The notes under the pieces were generated by a model. It was not told the origin of the DNA and did no database searches. It was given only the letters and a program-made list of their open reading frames with translations. Shown piece after piece: positions 1-8,638 of a stretch of DNA of 64,000 nt (positions are counted from its first letter, which is position 1; every line of letters begins with the position of its first letter). The DNA is from Haloarcula salina (GTDB taxonomy: Archaea > Halobacteriota > Halobacteria > Halobacteriales > Haloarculaceae), in assembly GCF_010119195.1 (NCBI RefSeq), contig NZ_WRXL01000001.1:124001-188000 (forward strand), in the 5' to 3' direction. The position numbers and the translations under genes were made by a program.

Positions 1-1
1 C

Positions 2-991
2 ATCATCGACGTGGGGCTCCAGTCGGCCAACCCGAAGTACGAGTCCAAGCCGGTCGAGATGGAGAAAGACCGGCTCGAAGAGGTCGCGCCGCTCGTCGAC
101 GAACTCGACGCGGACGTGCCCCTCTCGCTGGAGACCCGCTACGCCGAGGTGGCCGAGGCGGCCATCGGCCACGGCTTCGACCTCATCAACGACGTCTGTG
201 GCTTCGCCGACCCGGAGATGAAGGGCGTCGTCGAGGACCACGACGTGCCCGTCGTGAAGATGGCGAGCCCGCCGGACCTCGCCCGCCCGGGCGCGCTGAA
301 GACCATCGACGACCTCTTCGAAGCGATCCAGCGCGACGGCTTCACGGACAAGACCATCATCGACCCGGCCTTCGGCGGCTGGTACGACGGCAAGGAGTTC
401 GAGGACAACTGGGAGCTGTTCCGCCGCCTGCGAGAGTTCCGGGCCTTCGGCCGACCGATGCTCACCGCGACGAACCGCGAGGACTTCCTCGGCGACCTGG
501 CCGACCAGCCCGAGACCGAGAACCAGCTCGCGGTGTCGCTGGCCGCCGCGACGATGGAGGTCGAACGGGGCTCGCACATCGTCCGCACGCACGACACGCG
601 AGAGACCCACGACGTGGTTCGCGTGGCCGACGCGCTCGGCGACGAGCGGACGACCCGCGCCGAGACCGAGCCCGGGCCGACCGTCGCGGAACTGACAGAC
701 GTGACACTGCGGGAGGTCGCGCGCCACCAGTCGGTCGGCGAGACGGTCGCGGGCGGCACCGACGACGGCGCGACGCTCACGTTCCTGCTCGGCGACCTGA
801 CCGACGACGCCCGCGCCAGCCTCCGGGCCGTCGCGAGCGTCACCGACGTTGTGCTGGTCGAGAGGAACGACGGCGGCCAGTACGTCGGCGGCTCAGCCAC
901 CGCGATGAAGGTCGTCGCCGACAGCCTCGCGGAGGACGGCCACCGCGAACTGGCCGGGGAACTGCGCGCGTCGCTGTCGCGGCGCGTCTAA
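2..991 (+). CDS. folP: Dihydropteroate synthase, 3' part (5' end outside window)
   Basis: The gene enters from the left in frame 2, so the N terminus is missing. The visible 329 residues begin in the pterin-binding loop (IIDVGLQSANP, the archaeal form of the DVGGESTRP loop), followed by LSLETRY and NDVCGF near residues 45-65 and IIDPAFGGW near 120, all TIM-barrel strands of dihydropteroate synthase. The enzyme joins hydroxymethyl-dihydropterin diphosphate to p-aminobenzoate in the cytoplasm. About 110 residues after the barrel (from TVAELTD) are not part of a standard synthase and I cannot assign them. The MptE-like kinase gene 3 kb downstream would supply the substrate. In some haloarchaea this domain is the C-terminal half of a FolC-FolP fusion; the cut-off 5' end prevents excluding that. 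Confidence 0.75.
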   Translation: MIDVGLQSANPKYESKPVEMEKDRLEEVAPLVDELDADVPLSLETRYAEVAEAAIGHGFDLINDVCGFADPEMKGVVEDHDVPVVKMASPPDLARPGALKTIDDLFEAIQRDGFTDKTIIDPAFGGWYDGKEFEDNWELFRRLREFRAFGRPMLTATNREDFLGDLADQPETENQLAVSLAAATMEVERGSHIVRTHDTRETHDVVRVADALGDERTTRAETEPGPTVAELTDVTLREVARHQSVGETVAGGTDDGATLTFLLGDLTDDARASLRAVASVTDVVLVERNDGGQYVGGSATAMKVVADSLAEDGHRELAGELRASLSRRV

Positions 992-1006
992 CCGACCGAC
1001 AGCAGG

Positions 1007-1014
1007 CTTATTAG
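1007..1014 (+). promoter_or_regulatory. TATA-like promoter of the M48 protease gene
   Basis: CTTATTAG is centred 27 bases before the ATG at 1037, the spacing expected for a leaderless haloarchaeal transcript. It supports that start codon. Confidence 0.5.
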
Positions 1015-1036
1015 CCCGGCACAGGTCGCACCCGAC

Positions 1037-2011
1037 ATGGACCGGACAGCGGCGTGGGGCTTGCGCCTCCGGATGGTCGCGATTCTCCTCGCCCTCGCGG
1101 TCGCCGTGCTCGCCCTCCCGATTTTCGCGGTCGCCGCCGGACTCCTGGTGACGGTACAGGCGCTGACACTGCTCGCTGCGGCGGTCGGTGCGGTGGTGTC
1201 GCTGTCGGCGATTCCGCCCGAACTGACGGTGGCCGCGGTCGTTCTCGGAACCGCCGTGGGGGCCGTACTCATTCTCCGTGACGTGTGGCGGTTGTCGGTG
1301 AGCGGCGGCCGGGAACTCCTCGACGGCATCGAGACGGAGCCCGCCGGCCCCGCGCTGGTCAGGACCGTCGAACGTCTCGCCCAGCAGGTCGACTGTCTCC
1401 CGCCGGCCGTCCGGGTGACCGACGACGCGGTCGGCGGCGCGATGACCGTCGGAACGCGCCCGTCGTCGTCGACGCTCGTGGTGTCGACGGCCGCGACGGA
1501 CGCGCTCTCCGACCGGGAACTGCGGGCGGTCCTCGCCCACGAACTCGCGCACCTCACGAACCGCGACGCGGCCGTGCTGACCCTGGCGTCGAAGCCGCTC
1601 GTCGTCGAGCGCGGCGAGGCCGAAGGCGTTGGCTCGGGGTCGTCGTGGGCCCGGGCGGTCAGCGCGGTGCTGGTGGCGTGGCTCTCGCGGACGCGCGAAC
1701 TCGCGGCCGACCGGGGAGCCGTCGCGACTACCGGCGACCCCGCCGCGCTCGCGAGCGCCCTGGAGACGCTCTCCGACGGGGTGGCGACGCCCGGCGAGGA
1801 CCTGCGGACGTCCTCACACGCGGCGTTCGGCATCGTACCGCCGAGCGACGAGCGAGAGGTGGGCTACGACCCGTCCTGGCCACGCGAGCCGCTGTTCTGG
1901 TCGGTTCGCAAGCCGATTCGGCGGGTCCGGGCCGCACTCAAGGCGACTCACCCCCGGACGGCGGACCGGATCGAGCGCCTCCGGCGGCTGTCGCGGTCGA
2001 GGGAGCGGTAG
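1037..2011 (+). CDS. M48 family zinc metalloprotease (HtpX-like), membrane-bound
   Basis: A 324-residue protein with two or three hydrophobic helices in the first 80 residues and the zincin motif HELAH at 168-172, followed by NRDA; a downstream RELAADRGA segment (about 215-223) supplies the third zinc ligand glutamate. This is the HtpX/Ste24-like M48 arrangement, in which membrane-embedded proteases degrade damaged membrane proteins with the active site on the cytoplasmic side. Alternating Ala/Val-rich helices and charged segments are normal for the family. It is transcribed alone from a leaderless-type promoter. A second M48 protein is encoded on the minus strand near 38-39 kb; the two share the motif order but this one is shorter. 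Substrates are unknown. Confidence 0.88.
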   Translation: MDRTAAWGLRLRMVAILLALAVAVLALPIFAVAAGLLVTVQALTLLAAAVGAVVSLSAIPPELTVAAVVLGTAVGAVLILRDVWRLSVSGGRELLDGIETEPAGPALVRTVERLAQQVDCLPPAVRVTDDAVGGAMTVGTRPSSSTLVVSTAATDALSDRELRAVLAHELAHLTNRDAAVLTLASKPLVVERGEAEGVGSGSSWARAVSAVLVAWLSRTRELAADRGAVATTGDPAALASALETLSDGVATPGEDLRTSSHAAFGIVPPSDEREVGYDPSWPREPLFWSVRKPIRRVRAALKATHPRTADRIERLRRLSRSRER

Positions 2012-2025
2012 CTCCCGCGCCGTAC

Positions 2026-2709
2026 TCAGTCGACCAGCTCGTCCCGGAGGTCGTGGAACGACGCGATGGTGAGGTCCGGCTCGCCGGCGAAGGAATCCCA
2101 CGGGCCCCCGTCGCGGTTGACCCACACGGCCTGCATCCCGGCGTGCATCGCGCCGTACACGTCGAAGTAGCCGGCGGTGACGTGGGCGAGTTCCTCGATG
2201 TCTGTCCCGATTCGGTCGGCGGCGTGGTGGTACAGTTCGGCCGCCGGCTTGAACGCCTGCACCTCGTCGGCGCTGACCGTGTCCGCGACGAGGCCGCCGA
2301 TGCCGGCGTGGTCGACCATCGACTCCAGCATCTCCGGATTGCCGTTCGAGACGACGTAGAGGTCGTAGCCGGCGTCGTACAGCCGGTTCATCCCCTCGCG
2401 CACGTCGTCGAACACGTCGAGTTCGTGGTAGACCGCGAGGATCTCGTCGCGCTCCTCCGGCGAGATATCGACGCCGTGGGCGTCCAGCGCGAACTGGAGC
2501 GCGTCGCGGTTCATCTCGTAGAACGGCCTGTAGGCGTCGATCTGATTGGCGAGGAAGGTGTAGGCGAGCGAGCGGGAGCGCCACAGCCGCGACACCGGTT
2601 CCGGGTCCGAGACCCGGTCGGCGAGGGCCGTCTCGGCCGCCTCGACGTCGACGATTGTGCTGTACGAGTCGAACGTGAGCGTCGTGACGCGGTCCGGGTC
2701 GAACGGCAT
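2026..2709 (-). CDS. Haloacid dehalogenase, type II family hydrolase
   Basis: This 227-residue HAD-superfamily protein starts MPFDPDRVTTLTFD. Asp14 in FDSYST is the expected nucleophile, VSNGN near 105-110 is motif II, the lysine in FKPAAELY is motif III, and YFDVYGA with VNRDGG are the acidic motif IV and the type II signature. Family members include 2-haloacid dehalogenases and small-molecule phosphatases; the substrate cannot be read from the sequence. I chose the ATG at 2707-2709 because the upstream extension is Arg-rich and untypical and the HAD fold starts directly here. It converges on the M48 gene with 14 bases between the stops. Confidence 0.85.
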   Translation of the reverse strand: MPFDPDRVTTLTFDSYSTIVDVEAAETALADRVSDPEPVSRLWRSRSLAYTFLANQIDAYRPFYEMNRDALQFALDAHGVDISPEERDEILAVYHELDVFDDVREGMNRLYDAGYDLYVVSNGNPEMLESMVDHAGIGGLVADTVSADEVQAFKPAAELYHHAADRIGTDIEELAHVTAGYFDVYGAMHAGMQAVWVNRDGGPWDSFAGEPDLTIASFHDLRDELVD

Positions 2710-2945
2710 GGCACCCCATTGGACCGCGGTGCACAAATAGCTCCGTCGCCGTGGGGTACGGGTCCGTCCGGACACGCGTCAGCCAGAACAGTGAGAATAA
2801 ACGGCGTTCAACGGGCCGCCGTCCCCCTCTCACCCGGATTTATCCCGCCCGCACACCCACAATGACCAATGCGAACGAGACGCACGCTACGGACGCGGTC
2901 GGGAATCGCAAAGCCGACGGCGACGACCGCTCGCGCTCGGGCCGT

Positions 2946-2950
2946 GGAGG
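2946..2950 (+). promoter_or_regulatory. Shine-Dalgarno site deciding the start at 2958
   Basis: GGAGG, a full match to the archaeal anti-SD, lies 7 bases before the ATG at 2958. The earlier in-frame ATG at 2862 is only about 21 bases from a TATA-like ATTTATCC at 2838-2845, so the transcript probably starts after it. Confidence 0.55.
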
Positions 2951-2957
2951 CCGAGCG

Positions 2958-3956
2958 ATGACCGCCAGGGACGTGTTCCTCCCCGTCGCGGCACAGCCCT
3001 CGGTGGACGCCCTGGTCGATATGAGTCGGCAGGCCGAGGAACGGGGCTACGGGCGAGTGTGGCTTCCCGAGACGTGGGGCCGCGACGCCGTGACGACGCT
3101 TACCAGTATCGCCGAGCGAACCGAGGAGGTCGGGATCGGGACCTCGCTGCTGAACGTCTACTCGCGGTCACCGGCGCTGCTTGGTCAGACTGCGGCCACC
3201 CTGCAGGAAGTCTCCGACGGGCGCTTCCGCGCGGGTATCGGTCCCTCCGGTCCCATCGTCATCGAAGCCTGGCACGGCGTCGAGTTCGACAGACCGCTGA
3301 AGCGGACCCGGGAGGCCGTCGAAATCGTGAAGCTGGTCCTCTCCGGCGAGGCGGTCGAGTACGACGGCGACGTGTTCTCGCTCTCGGGCTTTCGCCTGCG
3401 GTGTGATCCGCCGGAGCCCGCCCCCGGCGTGGACGCGGGAGGGCTGGGGCCGAAGTCGGTCGAACTCGCCGGGCGCTTCGCCGACGGCTGGCACGCGCTG
3501 TTGCTCACGCCGGAGGGCCTCAGAGATCGGCTCGAAGACTTCGAACGAGGCTGTTCGCTCGGTGATGGCGACCTGGACGACAAGCGCGTGACGCTGTCGC
3601 TGCCCTGCTGTGCGCTGGCCGACCGTGAGCGGGCCCGCGAACTGGCCCGCCAGCACCTCGCGTTCTACGTCGGCGGCATGGGGACGTTCTACCGCGACGC
3701 GCTGGCTCGCCAGGGGTACGAGGAGACGGCAGACGAGATCTCGGCTCGGTGGGCCTCGGGCGAGAAAGACGCGGCCGTCGCCGCCATCGGCGACGACCTG
3801 CTCGACAGCCTCGCGGCGGCCGGAACGCCCGAGGAGTGCCGCGAGCGCATCGAGACGTTCGAGGCCATCGACGGCGTCGACGCGGTCAGCGTCTCGTTCC
3901 CGCGGGCCGCGGACCGCGCGGTCATCGACGCGACGATGGACGCGCTCGCGCCCTGA
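2958..3956 (+). CDS. F420-dependent luciferase-like oxidoreductase (LLM class, NP1902A-type)
   Basis: A 332-residue TIM-barrel protein of the luciferase-like monooxygenase superfamily, related to methylenetetrahydromethanopterin reductase. It opens MTARDVFLPVAAQPSVD, then carries WLPETWGRDA and the GRFRAGIGPSGP segment near 85-97, which in this superfamily binds the deazaflavin F420. Haloarchaea have a set of such paralogues (the NP1902A family) whose substrates are mostly unknown. I prefer the SD-preceded start at 2958; an in-frame ATG at 2862 would add 32 low-complexity residues. The gene converges with the mptE-like gene, with 12 bases between them. It probably acts in the cytoplasm as an F420H2-linked redox enzyme. 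Confidence 0.82.
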   Translation: MTARDVFLPVAAQPSVDALVDMSRQAEERGYGRVWLPETWGRDAVTTLTSIAERTEEVGIGTSLLNVYSRSPALLGQTAATLQEVSDGRFRAGIGPSGPIVIEAWHGVEFDRPLKRTREAVEIVKLVLSGEAVEYDGDVFSLSGFRLRCDPPEPAPGVDAGGLGPKSVELAGRFADGWHALLLTPEGLRDRLEDFERGCSLGDGDLDDKRVTLSLPCCALADRERARELARQHLAFYVGGMGTFYRDALARQGYEETADEISARWASGEKDAAVAAIGDDLLDSLAAAGTPEECRERIETFEAIDGVDAVSVSFPRAADRAVIDATMDALAP

Positions 3957-3968
3957 TCGGCGCGGTCG

Positions 3969-4673
3969 TCAGTCGGTCGAATCCGGCTCCCCGATCGGGT
4001 CGATGGCCTCGCGTCGCTCGTCGAGCACGTCGAAGCGCTCCCCGCGCCGGCGTTCGAGCCAGTGGAGCAGCCGCTCGGCCCAGCGGAGCTTCCGGCGCTT
4101 CTCGGGGCCGACCGACGGGTCGTCGAAGTCCCAGCCGGGGAACGTGAGCGACGACGCGCCGAAGTGGTCGGCGAAGAAGGCGGCGCGGTCGCCGTCGGTG
4201 AAGCCCCCGAAGTTGCGGACGGCGGCGGTCGGGGCCGCTTGCGTCGTCGGCACGACGAACGCGGCGTCGTACGCGGGGACGTGGCCGTTCAGCGCCGGGA
4301 CGTTGTCGCCGTGGGCGTGGACGACGACGGGCGTGCCGTCGGCCGTCAGCGCCCGCCCGGTCGCGGCGTTCTTGTCCAGATCGGTGACCATACAGTCGAC
4401 GGCGACGCCGGCGTCACGGAGCCGGTCGGCCGCCGTCGAGGCGGCGAGGACCACGTCCGCTTCCGCCGCTCGGTCGGCCTCCGCTTCGAGCGACGGGCCG
4501 GCGCCGGCGACGGCGACCGTCGCGCCGTCGAGTCCGAGCGCCGCGGGGTCGTACGTCTCAGCGCCGTCGAGCAGCGCTTCGAGTCGGTCGCGGGCCCGCT
4601 CGTCGCCGTCGCGGGGATAGCCGAAGTCGTCGAGCACGGCCTCGTAGACGGGTTCCCACGTGTGAAAGTCCAT
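3969..4673 (-). CDS. mptE: 6-hydroxymethylpterin diphosphokinase MptE-like
   Basis: A 234-residue protein starting MDFHTWEPVYEAVLDDFGY. The segment VAVAGAGPSLE near 70-80 and the DCMVTDLDKN motif near 110-120 are those of the DUF115/MptE family, archaeal enzymes that transfer diphosphate from ATP to 6-hydroxymethyl-7,8-dihydropterin for folate or methanopterin synthesis. HAHGDN follows and belongs to the same family pattern. The tail ends in an acidic GEPDSTD. A dihydropteroate synthase gene, the next step of the pathway, lies at the left edge of the window. The ATG at 4671-4673 fits a TATA-like box about 30 bases upstream; longer versions of the frame have no family resemblance. Confidence 0.85.
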   Translation of the reverse strand: MDFHTWEPVYEAVLDDFGYPRDGDERARDRLEALLDGAETYDPAALGLDGATVAVAGAGPSLEAEADRAAEADVVLAASTAADRLRDAGVAVDCMVTDLDKNAATGRALTADGTPVVVHAHGDNVPALNGHVPAYDAAFVVPTTQAAPTAAVRNFGGFTDGDRAAFFADHFGASSLTFPGWDFDDPSVGPEKRRKLRWAERLLHWLERRRGERFDVLDERREAIDPIGEPDSTD

Positions 4674-4698
4674 AGCTGTCGCTGCCAACGTAGGTTCC

Positions 4699-4706
4699 AG
4701 ATAAAC
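4699..4706 (-). promoter_or_regulatory. TATA-like promoter of mptE
   Basis: GTTTATCT on the minus strand is centred 30 bases before the start at 4673, as for leaderless haloarchaeal transcripts. Confidence 0.45.
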
Positions 4707-4786
4707 CGAGTTGAGCCGAAATGGCACGTCCGTGTACCCCTACCCGGGTGCCCTTTCGGCTTTCACGCCTGTGTTTTGGGTCCTCC

Positions 4787-4795
4787 GGTATAAGC
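4787..4795 (+). promoter_or_regulatory. Probable TATA box of otsA
   Basis: GGTATAAGC lies about 125 bases before the otsA ATG, so the transcript would carry a leader of roughly 100 bases, unlike most first genes here. No other good TATA-like box is closer. Confidence 0.35.
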
Positions 4796-4914
4796 TTTCT
4801 CTTACTACCAGCCCGCTGTGGTGTTCGCTTCGGCTGCTTCCGAGGTGGGACAGATACTCTCCGAGCAGGCGCTTCACGACAGTCTCAAGGAGAGCCGGAC
4901 CGTACCGTCGGGGG

Positions 4915-6366
4915 ATGGAAGAGGACCTGTCAGGAGAGCGGACGGTCGGGGCCGGTCCGGCATCGCTGGTGGTCGTCTCGAACCGCGAACCGTACAGCCA
5001 CGAGCGGGGCGCGGACGGCGAGACGCAGGTCCAGTTCGCGACGGGGGGACTGACGAGCGCGCTCGACCCGGTCATGCGCGAGCGCGGCGGGACGTGGGTC
5101 GCGTGGGCCAGCGGCGACGCGGACATGGCCGTCGCCGACGACGGCGTCGTCGAGGTCCCGCCGTCCGACCCGGCCTACCGCCTGAAGCGGCTCCCGCTTT
5201 CCGACGAGGCCGTCGAGGGCTACTACTACGGCTACGCCAATCAGGTGCTCTGGCCCCTCTGTCACGAGGACACGGGACGGATGTGGGCAGAACCGTCCTT
5301 CTGGGAGCAGTACCGCGCCGTCAACGAGCAGTTCGCGGCGGCCGTGAGCGAGGTCGCCGACGACGGCGAGCCGATCTGGTTTCAGGACTACCACCTCGCG
5401 CTCGCGCCCAGACGAGTGCGGGACCGTCGCCCCGACGCGACCTTGCACCACTTCTGGCACATTCCCTGGCCCGCGCCGTCGGTGTTCCGACACTGTCCCC
5501 ACGGCACGGCCATCCTAGACGGGCTCCTGGCCTGTGACGTGATCGGCTTTCACACGCTCGCCTACGCCGAGCGGTTCCTGGGCTGCGTCGACGACGTGCT
5601 CCCCGACGCGTCCGTCGAGACGGGCGACGGGGTCGTCCGATACGACGACGAGACGCGCGTGGTCGCGAACCCGCTCGGCATTGACGCCGACGCCGTCCGA
5701 GCGCGGGCCCGAGCAGCCGACACGACCGCGGTGCGCCGCTCGGTGCTGGGCGACAGCCGCTCGGACCCGTCGATTCGCCTCGCCCTCGGCGTCGAACGGC
5801 TCGATTACTCGAAGGGGATTCCAGAGCGCATCGAGGCGCTGGCGCACCTCTGGGAACGCCGGGCCGCCCTCCGAGGGACGTTCACCTACGTGCAGAAGGC
5901 GAGTCGGACGCGGGAGGGAATCGCGGCCTACCGGCGCTACCGCCGGGACGTGCTCGACGCCGTCGAGCGGGTGAACGACCGCTTCGGCACCGCCGACTGG
6001 CAGCCCGTCGTCTACACGGAAGCGAACCTGAGCGGCGAGAGCCTCGCCGGCCTGTATCGCGCCGCGGACGTCGCGGTCGTGACGCCCCACCGCGACGGGA
6101 TGAACCTCGTGGCCCACGAGTACCCCGCGGCGTGCGTCGACGGCGGCGGTGCGCTGGTCCTGAGCGACCTGGCGGGCGCGGCGTCCCACCTGGACGGCGC
6201 ACTGACGGTCAACCCCCACGACATCGGGGGCATCGCCGACGTTATCGAGCGGGCGCTGGAACTCGACGCGCCCGAGCGAGCCGAGCGGCTGCGGTCGCTC
6301 CGCGAGAGCGTCGAGCGCCTCGACAGTCGACACTGGGTGGCCAGACAGTTCGGTGCGGGAAAATAG
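4915..6366 (+). CDS. otsA: Trehalose-6-phosphate synthase
   Basis: A 483-residue GT20 glycosyltransferase, a normal length for OtsA. VVVSNREPY opens the N-terminal Rossmann domain, FQDYHLAL and HFWHIPWP near 160-185 bind UDP-glucose and glucose 6-phosphate, and the C-terminal domain has ALGVERLDYSKGIPER, a TYVQKASRTR segment and PHRDGMNLVAHEY, all family signatures. It makes trehalose 6-phosphate, a compatible-solute precursor, in the cytoplasm. I see no trehalose-6-phosphatase gene beside it, so OtsB must be elsewhere or the HAD-type hydrolase upstream may not be related. The ATG at 4915 was chosen because the longer frame adds 68 residues without similarity to the family. Confidence 0.93.
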   Translation: MEEDLSGERTVGAGPASLVVVSNREPYSHERGADGETQVQFATGGLTSALDPVMRERGGTWVAWASGDADMAVADDGVVEVPPSDPAYRLKRLPLSDEAVEGYYYGYANQVLWPLCHEDTGRMWAEPSFWEQYRAVNEQFAAAVSEVADDGEPIWFQDYHLALAPRRVRDRRPDATLHHFWHIPWPAPSVFRHCPHGTAILDGLLACDVIGFHTLAYAERFLGCVDDVLPDASVETGDGVVRYDDETRVVANPLGIDADAVRARARAADTTAVRRSVLGDSRSDPSIRLALGVERLDYSKGIPERIEALAHLWERRAALRGTFTYVQKASRTREGIAAYRRYRRDVLDAVERVNDRFGTADWQPVVYTEANLSGESLAGLYRAADVAVVTPHRDGMNLVAHEYPAACVDGGGALVLSDLAGAASHLDGALTVNPHDIGGIADVIERALELDAPERAERLRSLRESVERLDSRHWVARQFGAGK

Positions 6367-6399
6367 CAGAGACGGAGCGAATCGAAATCGGGCCGTCGG

Positions 6400-7242
6400 T
6401 CAGGCGGTCGCCTTCGACAGCCAGTCCGGTTCCTCGACCGTCGTCTCGCCGACCCCGGAGACGGACAGCGTCAGCGTGACGCTGAACGGTCGGCCGTCGC
6501 GCTCCGTGGCGAGCGAGTACCGGAACGAGCGGACGACGCCCCGCTCGTCGACCAGCACCGACGCGCTGACGGCGTCGATCGACTCGCCCTCGGTGACGTT
6601 CGCAGCCACGGCCTCGTCAGCCGCGAAGCCGGTGACGTTGCGCCCGCTCGCCTCGAATCGGGAGACGCGGTCGCCGTCGACGGTCTCGGTCCCGGCGAAC
6701 GTCCAGTCGACGTCCGACCCGAGCGACTGGACCAGCGATCGGTCGAGGACGCTGCTGGCGTTGACCGGGCGGACGGCGCCGTCGTAGGGGGCCGTGTCCG
6801 AACGGTACTCGGTTGCCGTCCGGTTCGGCGTCGAGAGGACCCGTCGCTCGGCCGTCGTCCCGTTCGCGGTGTAAGTCGTCGTCTCCAGTGCGGCCCCGTT
6901 CGCCCGGACCAGCGCGCCAGTGGCGAGCGCGCGATCGTCCGTCCGGTCGACGGCGACGGTTCGGTTGACGAACACGGAGCGGTTCTCGCCGTCGCGGACC
7001 GTCGAGAGCCGGAACGACAGCGACGCGGTGAACGACTCGGTCGACAGCGTCTCGAAGTGGCCGGTCTCGATGGCCGCCGCGTCGAACCCGCTGGTCCCCG
7101 GCGCGGGACCGTTGCCGTCCGTCGGCGTCGCCATCGAACCGCTTGCGCCGGTGTCTGCACCGCCGAAGATACCGCTACAGCCCGCCGTCAGAGCCAGGAG
7201 AACGACCATGACGAGCGAGACGTGAGTTCGTTGGAGAGGCAT
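6400..7242 (-). CDS. Haloarchaeal lipoprotein (DUF7537-like)
   Basis: A 280-residue secreted lipoprotein. A hydrophobic helix (VMVVLLALTAG) ends in the lipobox TAGC with cysteine 22, followed by a Gly/Ser/Thr-rich linker typical of surface proteins of halophiles. The rest looks like a beta-rich fold resembling bacterial LolA/LppX-type lipoproteins: FTASLSFRLSTV, then strands ending in a GVGETTVEEPDWL motif. The lipoprotein at 14441-15277 has the same architecture and a matching end (DETTVSRPVWL), so these are paralogues. Function is unknown; by fold it could bind a lipid or other hydrophobic ligand at the outer face of the membrane. It is transcribed away from the next gene. Confidence 0.75.
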   Translation of the reverse strand: MPLQRTHVSLVMVVLLALTAGCSGIFGGADTGASGSMATPTDGNGPAPGTSGFDAAAIETGHFETLSTESFTASLSFRLSTVRDGENRSVFVNRTVAVDRTDDRALATGALVRANGAALETTTYTANGTTAERRVLSTPNRTATEYRSDTAPYDGAVRPVNASSVLDRSLVQSLGSDVDWTFAGTETVDGDRVSRFEASGRNVTGFAADEAVAANVTEGESIDAVSASVLVDERGVVRSFRYSLATERDGRPFSVTLTLSVSGVGETTVEEPDWLSKATA

Positions 7243-7316
7243 ACCTGAGCCACTTTATACACACAGTAGTGCGTTGTGGCCGTTTCGCTGTCAGGTATCG
7301 CTGGCGACACACCGCG

Positions 7317-7325
7317 CTCTTTTAG
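7317..7325 (+). promoter_or_regulatory. TATA-like promoter before 7350
   Basis: CTCTTTTAG is centred about 28 bases before the ATG at 7350 and indicates a leaderless two-gene transcript. Confidence 0.45.
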
Positions 7326-7349
7326 TCGGAGAACCCCCGACGCTGAGAC

Positions 7350-7874
7350 ATGAGCAAGGTCAACATCGGGCTTCGGGGCTGGCGCTTCGACGAAGACGTG
7401 CTCGGCCCGGACGGGCGGGTCCGGCTGCTCAAGACGATGGAGCCCGACACCCGACAGCGACTCCTGGTGCTCGCGGACCGGGTCGTCGACCCCTGTGACG
7501 CCTGCTGGCTGATCCACGGCGACGAGGACATCTCCCAGTGCAACGTCGCCGAGGTCATCTACGGCGAGCCGATGGGCGAGGTCGTCCTCTGTTCGGCCCA
7601 CGAGCCGGACTTCCTCTACTGGTTCCGCGAGGCCGGCGGCGACGCCTACGCCGGCGAGGCCGACCTCCAGTCCGCGTTCCACGAGTGGTTCGCGGAGGGC
7701 AACCGCGCGCCGGAGGGCTACGAGGGCCTCGAACACGTCGAAGAGGACCCGACCGCGCTGCCCGACGCCCCGGACCCGGACGAGGCGATTCCGGGCCTCG
7801 AAGAGGAGGTCGAAGCGATGGACCAGGACGAGATCGACGCGCTGGACATCGACCTGAGCGACCTCGACGTATGA
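7350..7874 (+). CDS. Conserved haloarchaeal protein with Cys/His cluster
   Basis: I do not recognise a characterised function for this 174-residue acidic protein. It has five possible metal ligands, Cys49, Cys52 (CDAC), Cys64, Cys81 and His84 (CSAHEPDF), in the middle third, which suggests a structural zinc or iron site. The C-terminal 50 residues are nearly all Asp, Glu and Pro with a repeating ALDIDLSDL pattern and are probably disordered. Its stop overlaps the start of the RNA methyltransferase gene by four bases (ATGA), so the two are translationally coupled and may act together, for instance as an accessory factor in RNA modification. That link is inference. Confidence 0.75.
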   Translation: MSKVNIGLRGWRFDEDVLGPDGRVRLLKTMEPDTRQRLLVLADRVVDPCDACWLIHGDEDISQCNVAEVIYGEPMGEVVLCSAHEPDFLYWFREAGGDAYAGEADLQSAFHEWFAEGNRAPEGYEGLEHVEEDPTALPDAPDPDEAIPGLEEEVEAMDQDEIDALDIDLSDLDV

Positions 7875-8593
7875 TCTCGGTGGCCGTCGTCGGCGCGGAG
7901 ACGCCCGGCAACGTCGGCACCATCGCCCGCTCGATGAAGAACTTCGGCCTCTCGGAGCTGCTGCTGGTCGATCCGCCGGAACTCGACCCCGACGGCGAGG
8001 CCTACGGCTTCGCGGGGCAGGCCCGCGAGGACGTCCTCCCGAACGCGGAGACGGTGACGTTCGACCACCTCGCCGAGAACTACCACACCGTCGCCTGCAC
8101 GGCGACGACCAACGAGGACCCAGCCAACCACGTCCGGTACCCGGCGACGACGCCGGCCGACCTGGCCGACTCGCTCCGCCGCGTCGACGGCGATATCTGC
8201 GTCGTCTTCGGCCGCGAGCGGGTCGGACTGACGAACGACGAGCTCTCGCGACTCGATGTGATCTGCTCCATTCCCGCCAGCGAGTCCTACCCCGTTCTGA
8301 ACCTCGGGCAGGCGGCGACCATCGTCCTCTACGAGCTTCGGGACCTCACCGTCGCGTCCGACCAGCACCCCGAAGAGCTCCACGCGCTCGCCGAGAAGCC
8401 GGCCGTCGAGGGTCTCCACGAAGAGTTCGGGCGGTTCCTCACGGCCATCGGCCACCCCGAGGAGAAACGGCCGAAGGCCCGGCGGCTGTTCCGCCGGCTG
8501 CTGGGTCGCGCCCAGCCGACCGGGCGTGAGACCAAGACGCTCAGGGGGCTGTTCCGGCGGGCCAGACAGCGCATCGAGCACCGCGACGACTGA
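7871..8593 (+). CDS. TrmH/SpoU (SPOUT) RNA 2'-O-methyltransferase, TrmJ-like
   Basis: A 240-residue SPOUT-class methyltransferase. The three SpoU motifs are visible: [13 protein letters not shown] (about 14-26, catalytic Arg), [15 protein letters not shown] (about 113-127) and [11 protein letters not shown] (about 137-147), which form the trefoil knot binding S-adenosylmethionine. After the domain comes a 70-residue helical tail as in TrmJ, the enzyme that methylates the ribose of tRNA residue 32; archaeal TrmJ prefers cytidine. Exact substrate is inferred from the overall shape. The start ATG overlaps the stop of the preceding gene, and the gene ends 45 bases before the converging regulator gene. 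Confidence 0.88.
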   Translation: MISVAVVGAETPGNVGTIARSMKNFGLSELLLVDPPELDPDGEAYGFAGQAREDVLPNAETVTFDHLAENYHTVACTATTNEDPANHVRYPATTPADLADSLRRVDGDICVVFGRERVGLTNDELSRLDVICSIPASESYPVLNLGQAATIVLYELRDLTVASDQHPEELHALAEKPAVEGLHEEFGRFLTAIGHPEEKRPKARRLFRRLLGRAQPTGRETKTLRGLFRRARQRIEHRDD

Positions 8594-8638
8594 CGGAGGC
8601 GGTGTCGGCGTGCGGTGGTCCCGCCGCGGTGCGGGCCG

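Noticed and set aside
2751-2957. N-terminal extension of the F420-type oxidoreductase
   Set aside because: It includes a TATA-like box and low-complexity residues; the SD-preceded ATG at 2958 matches the start of the family.
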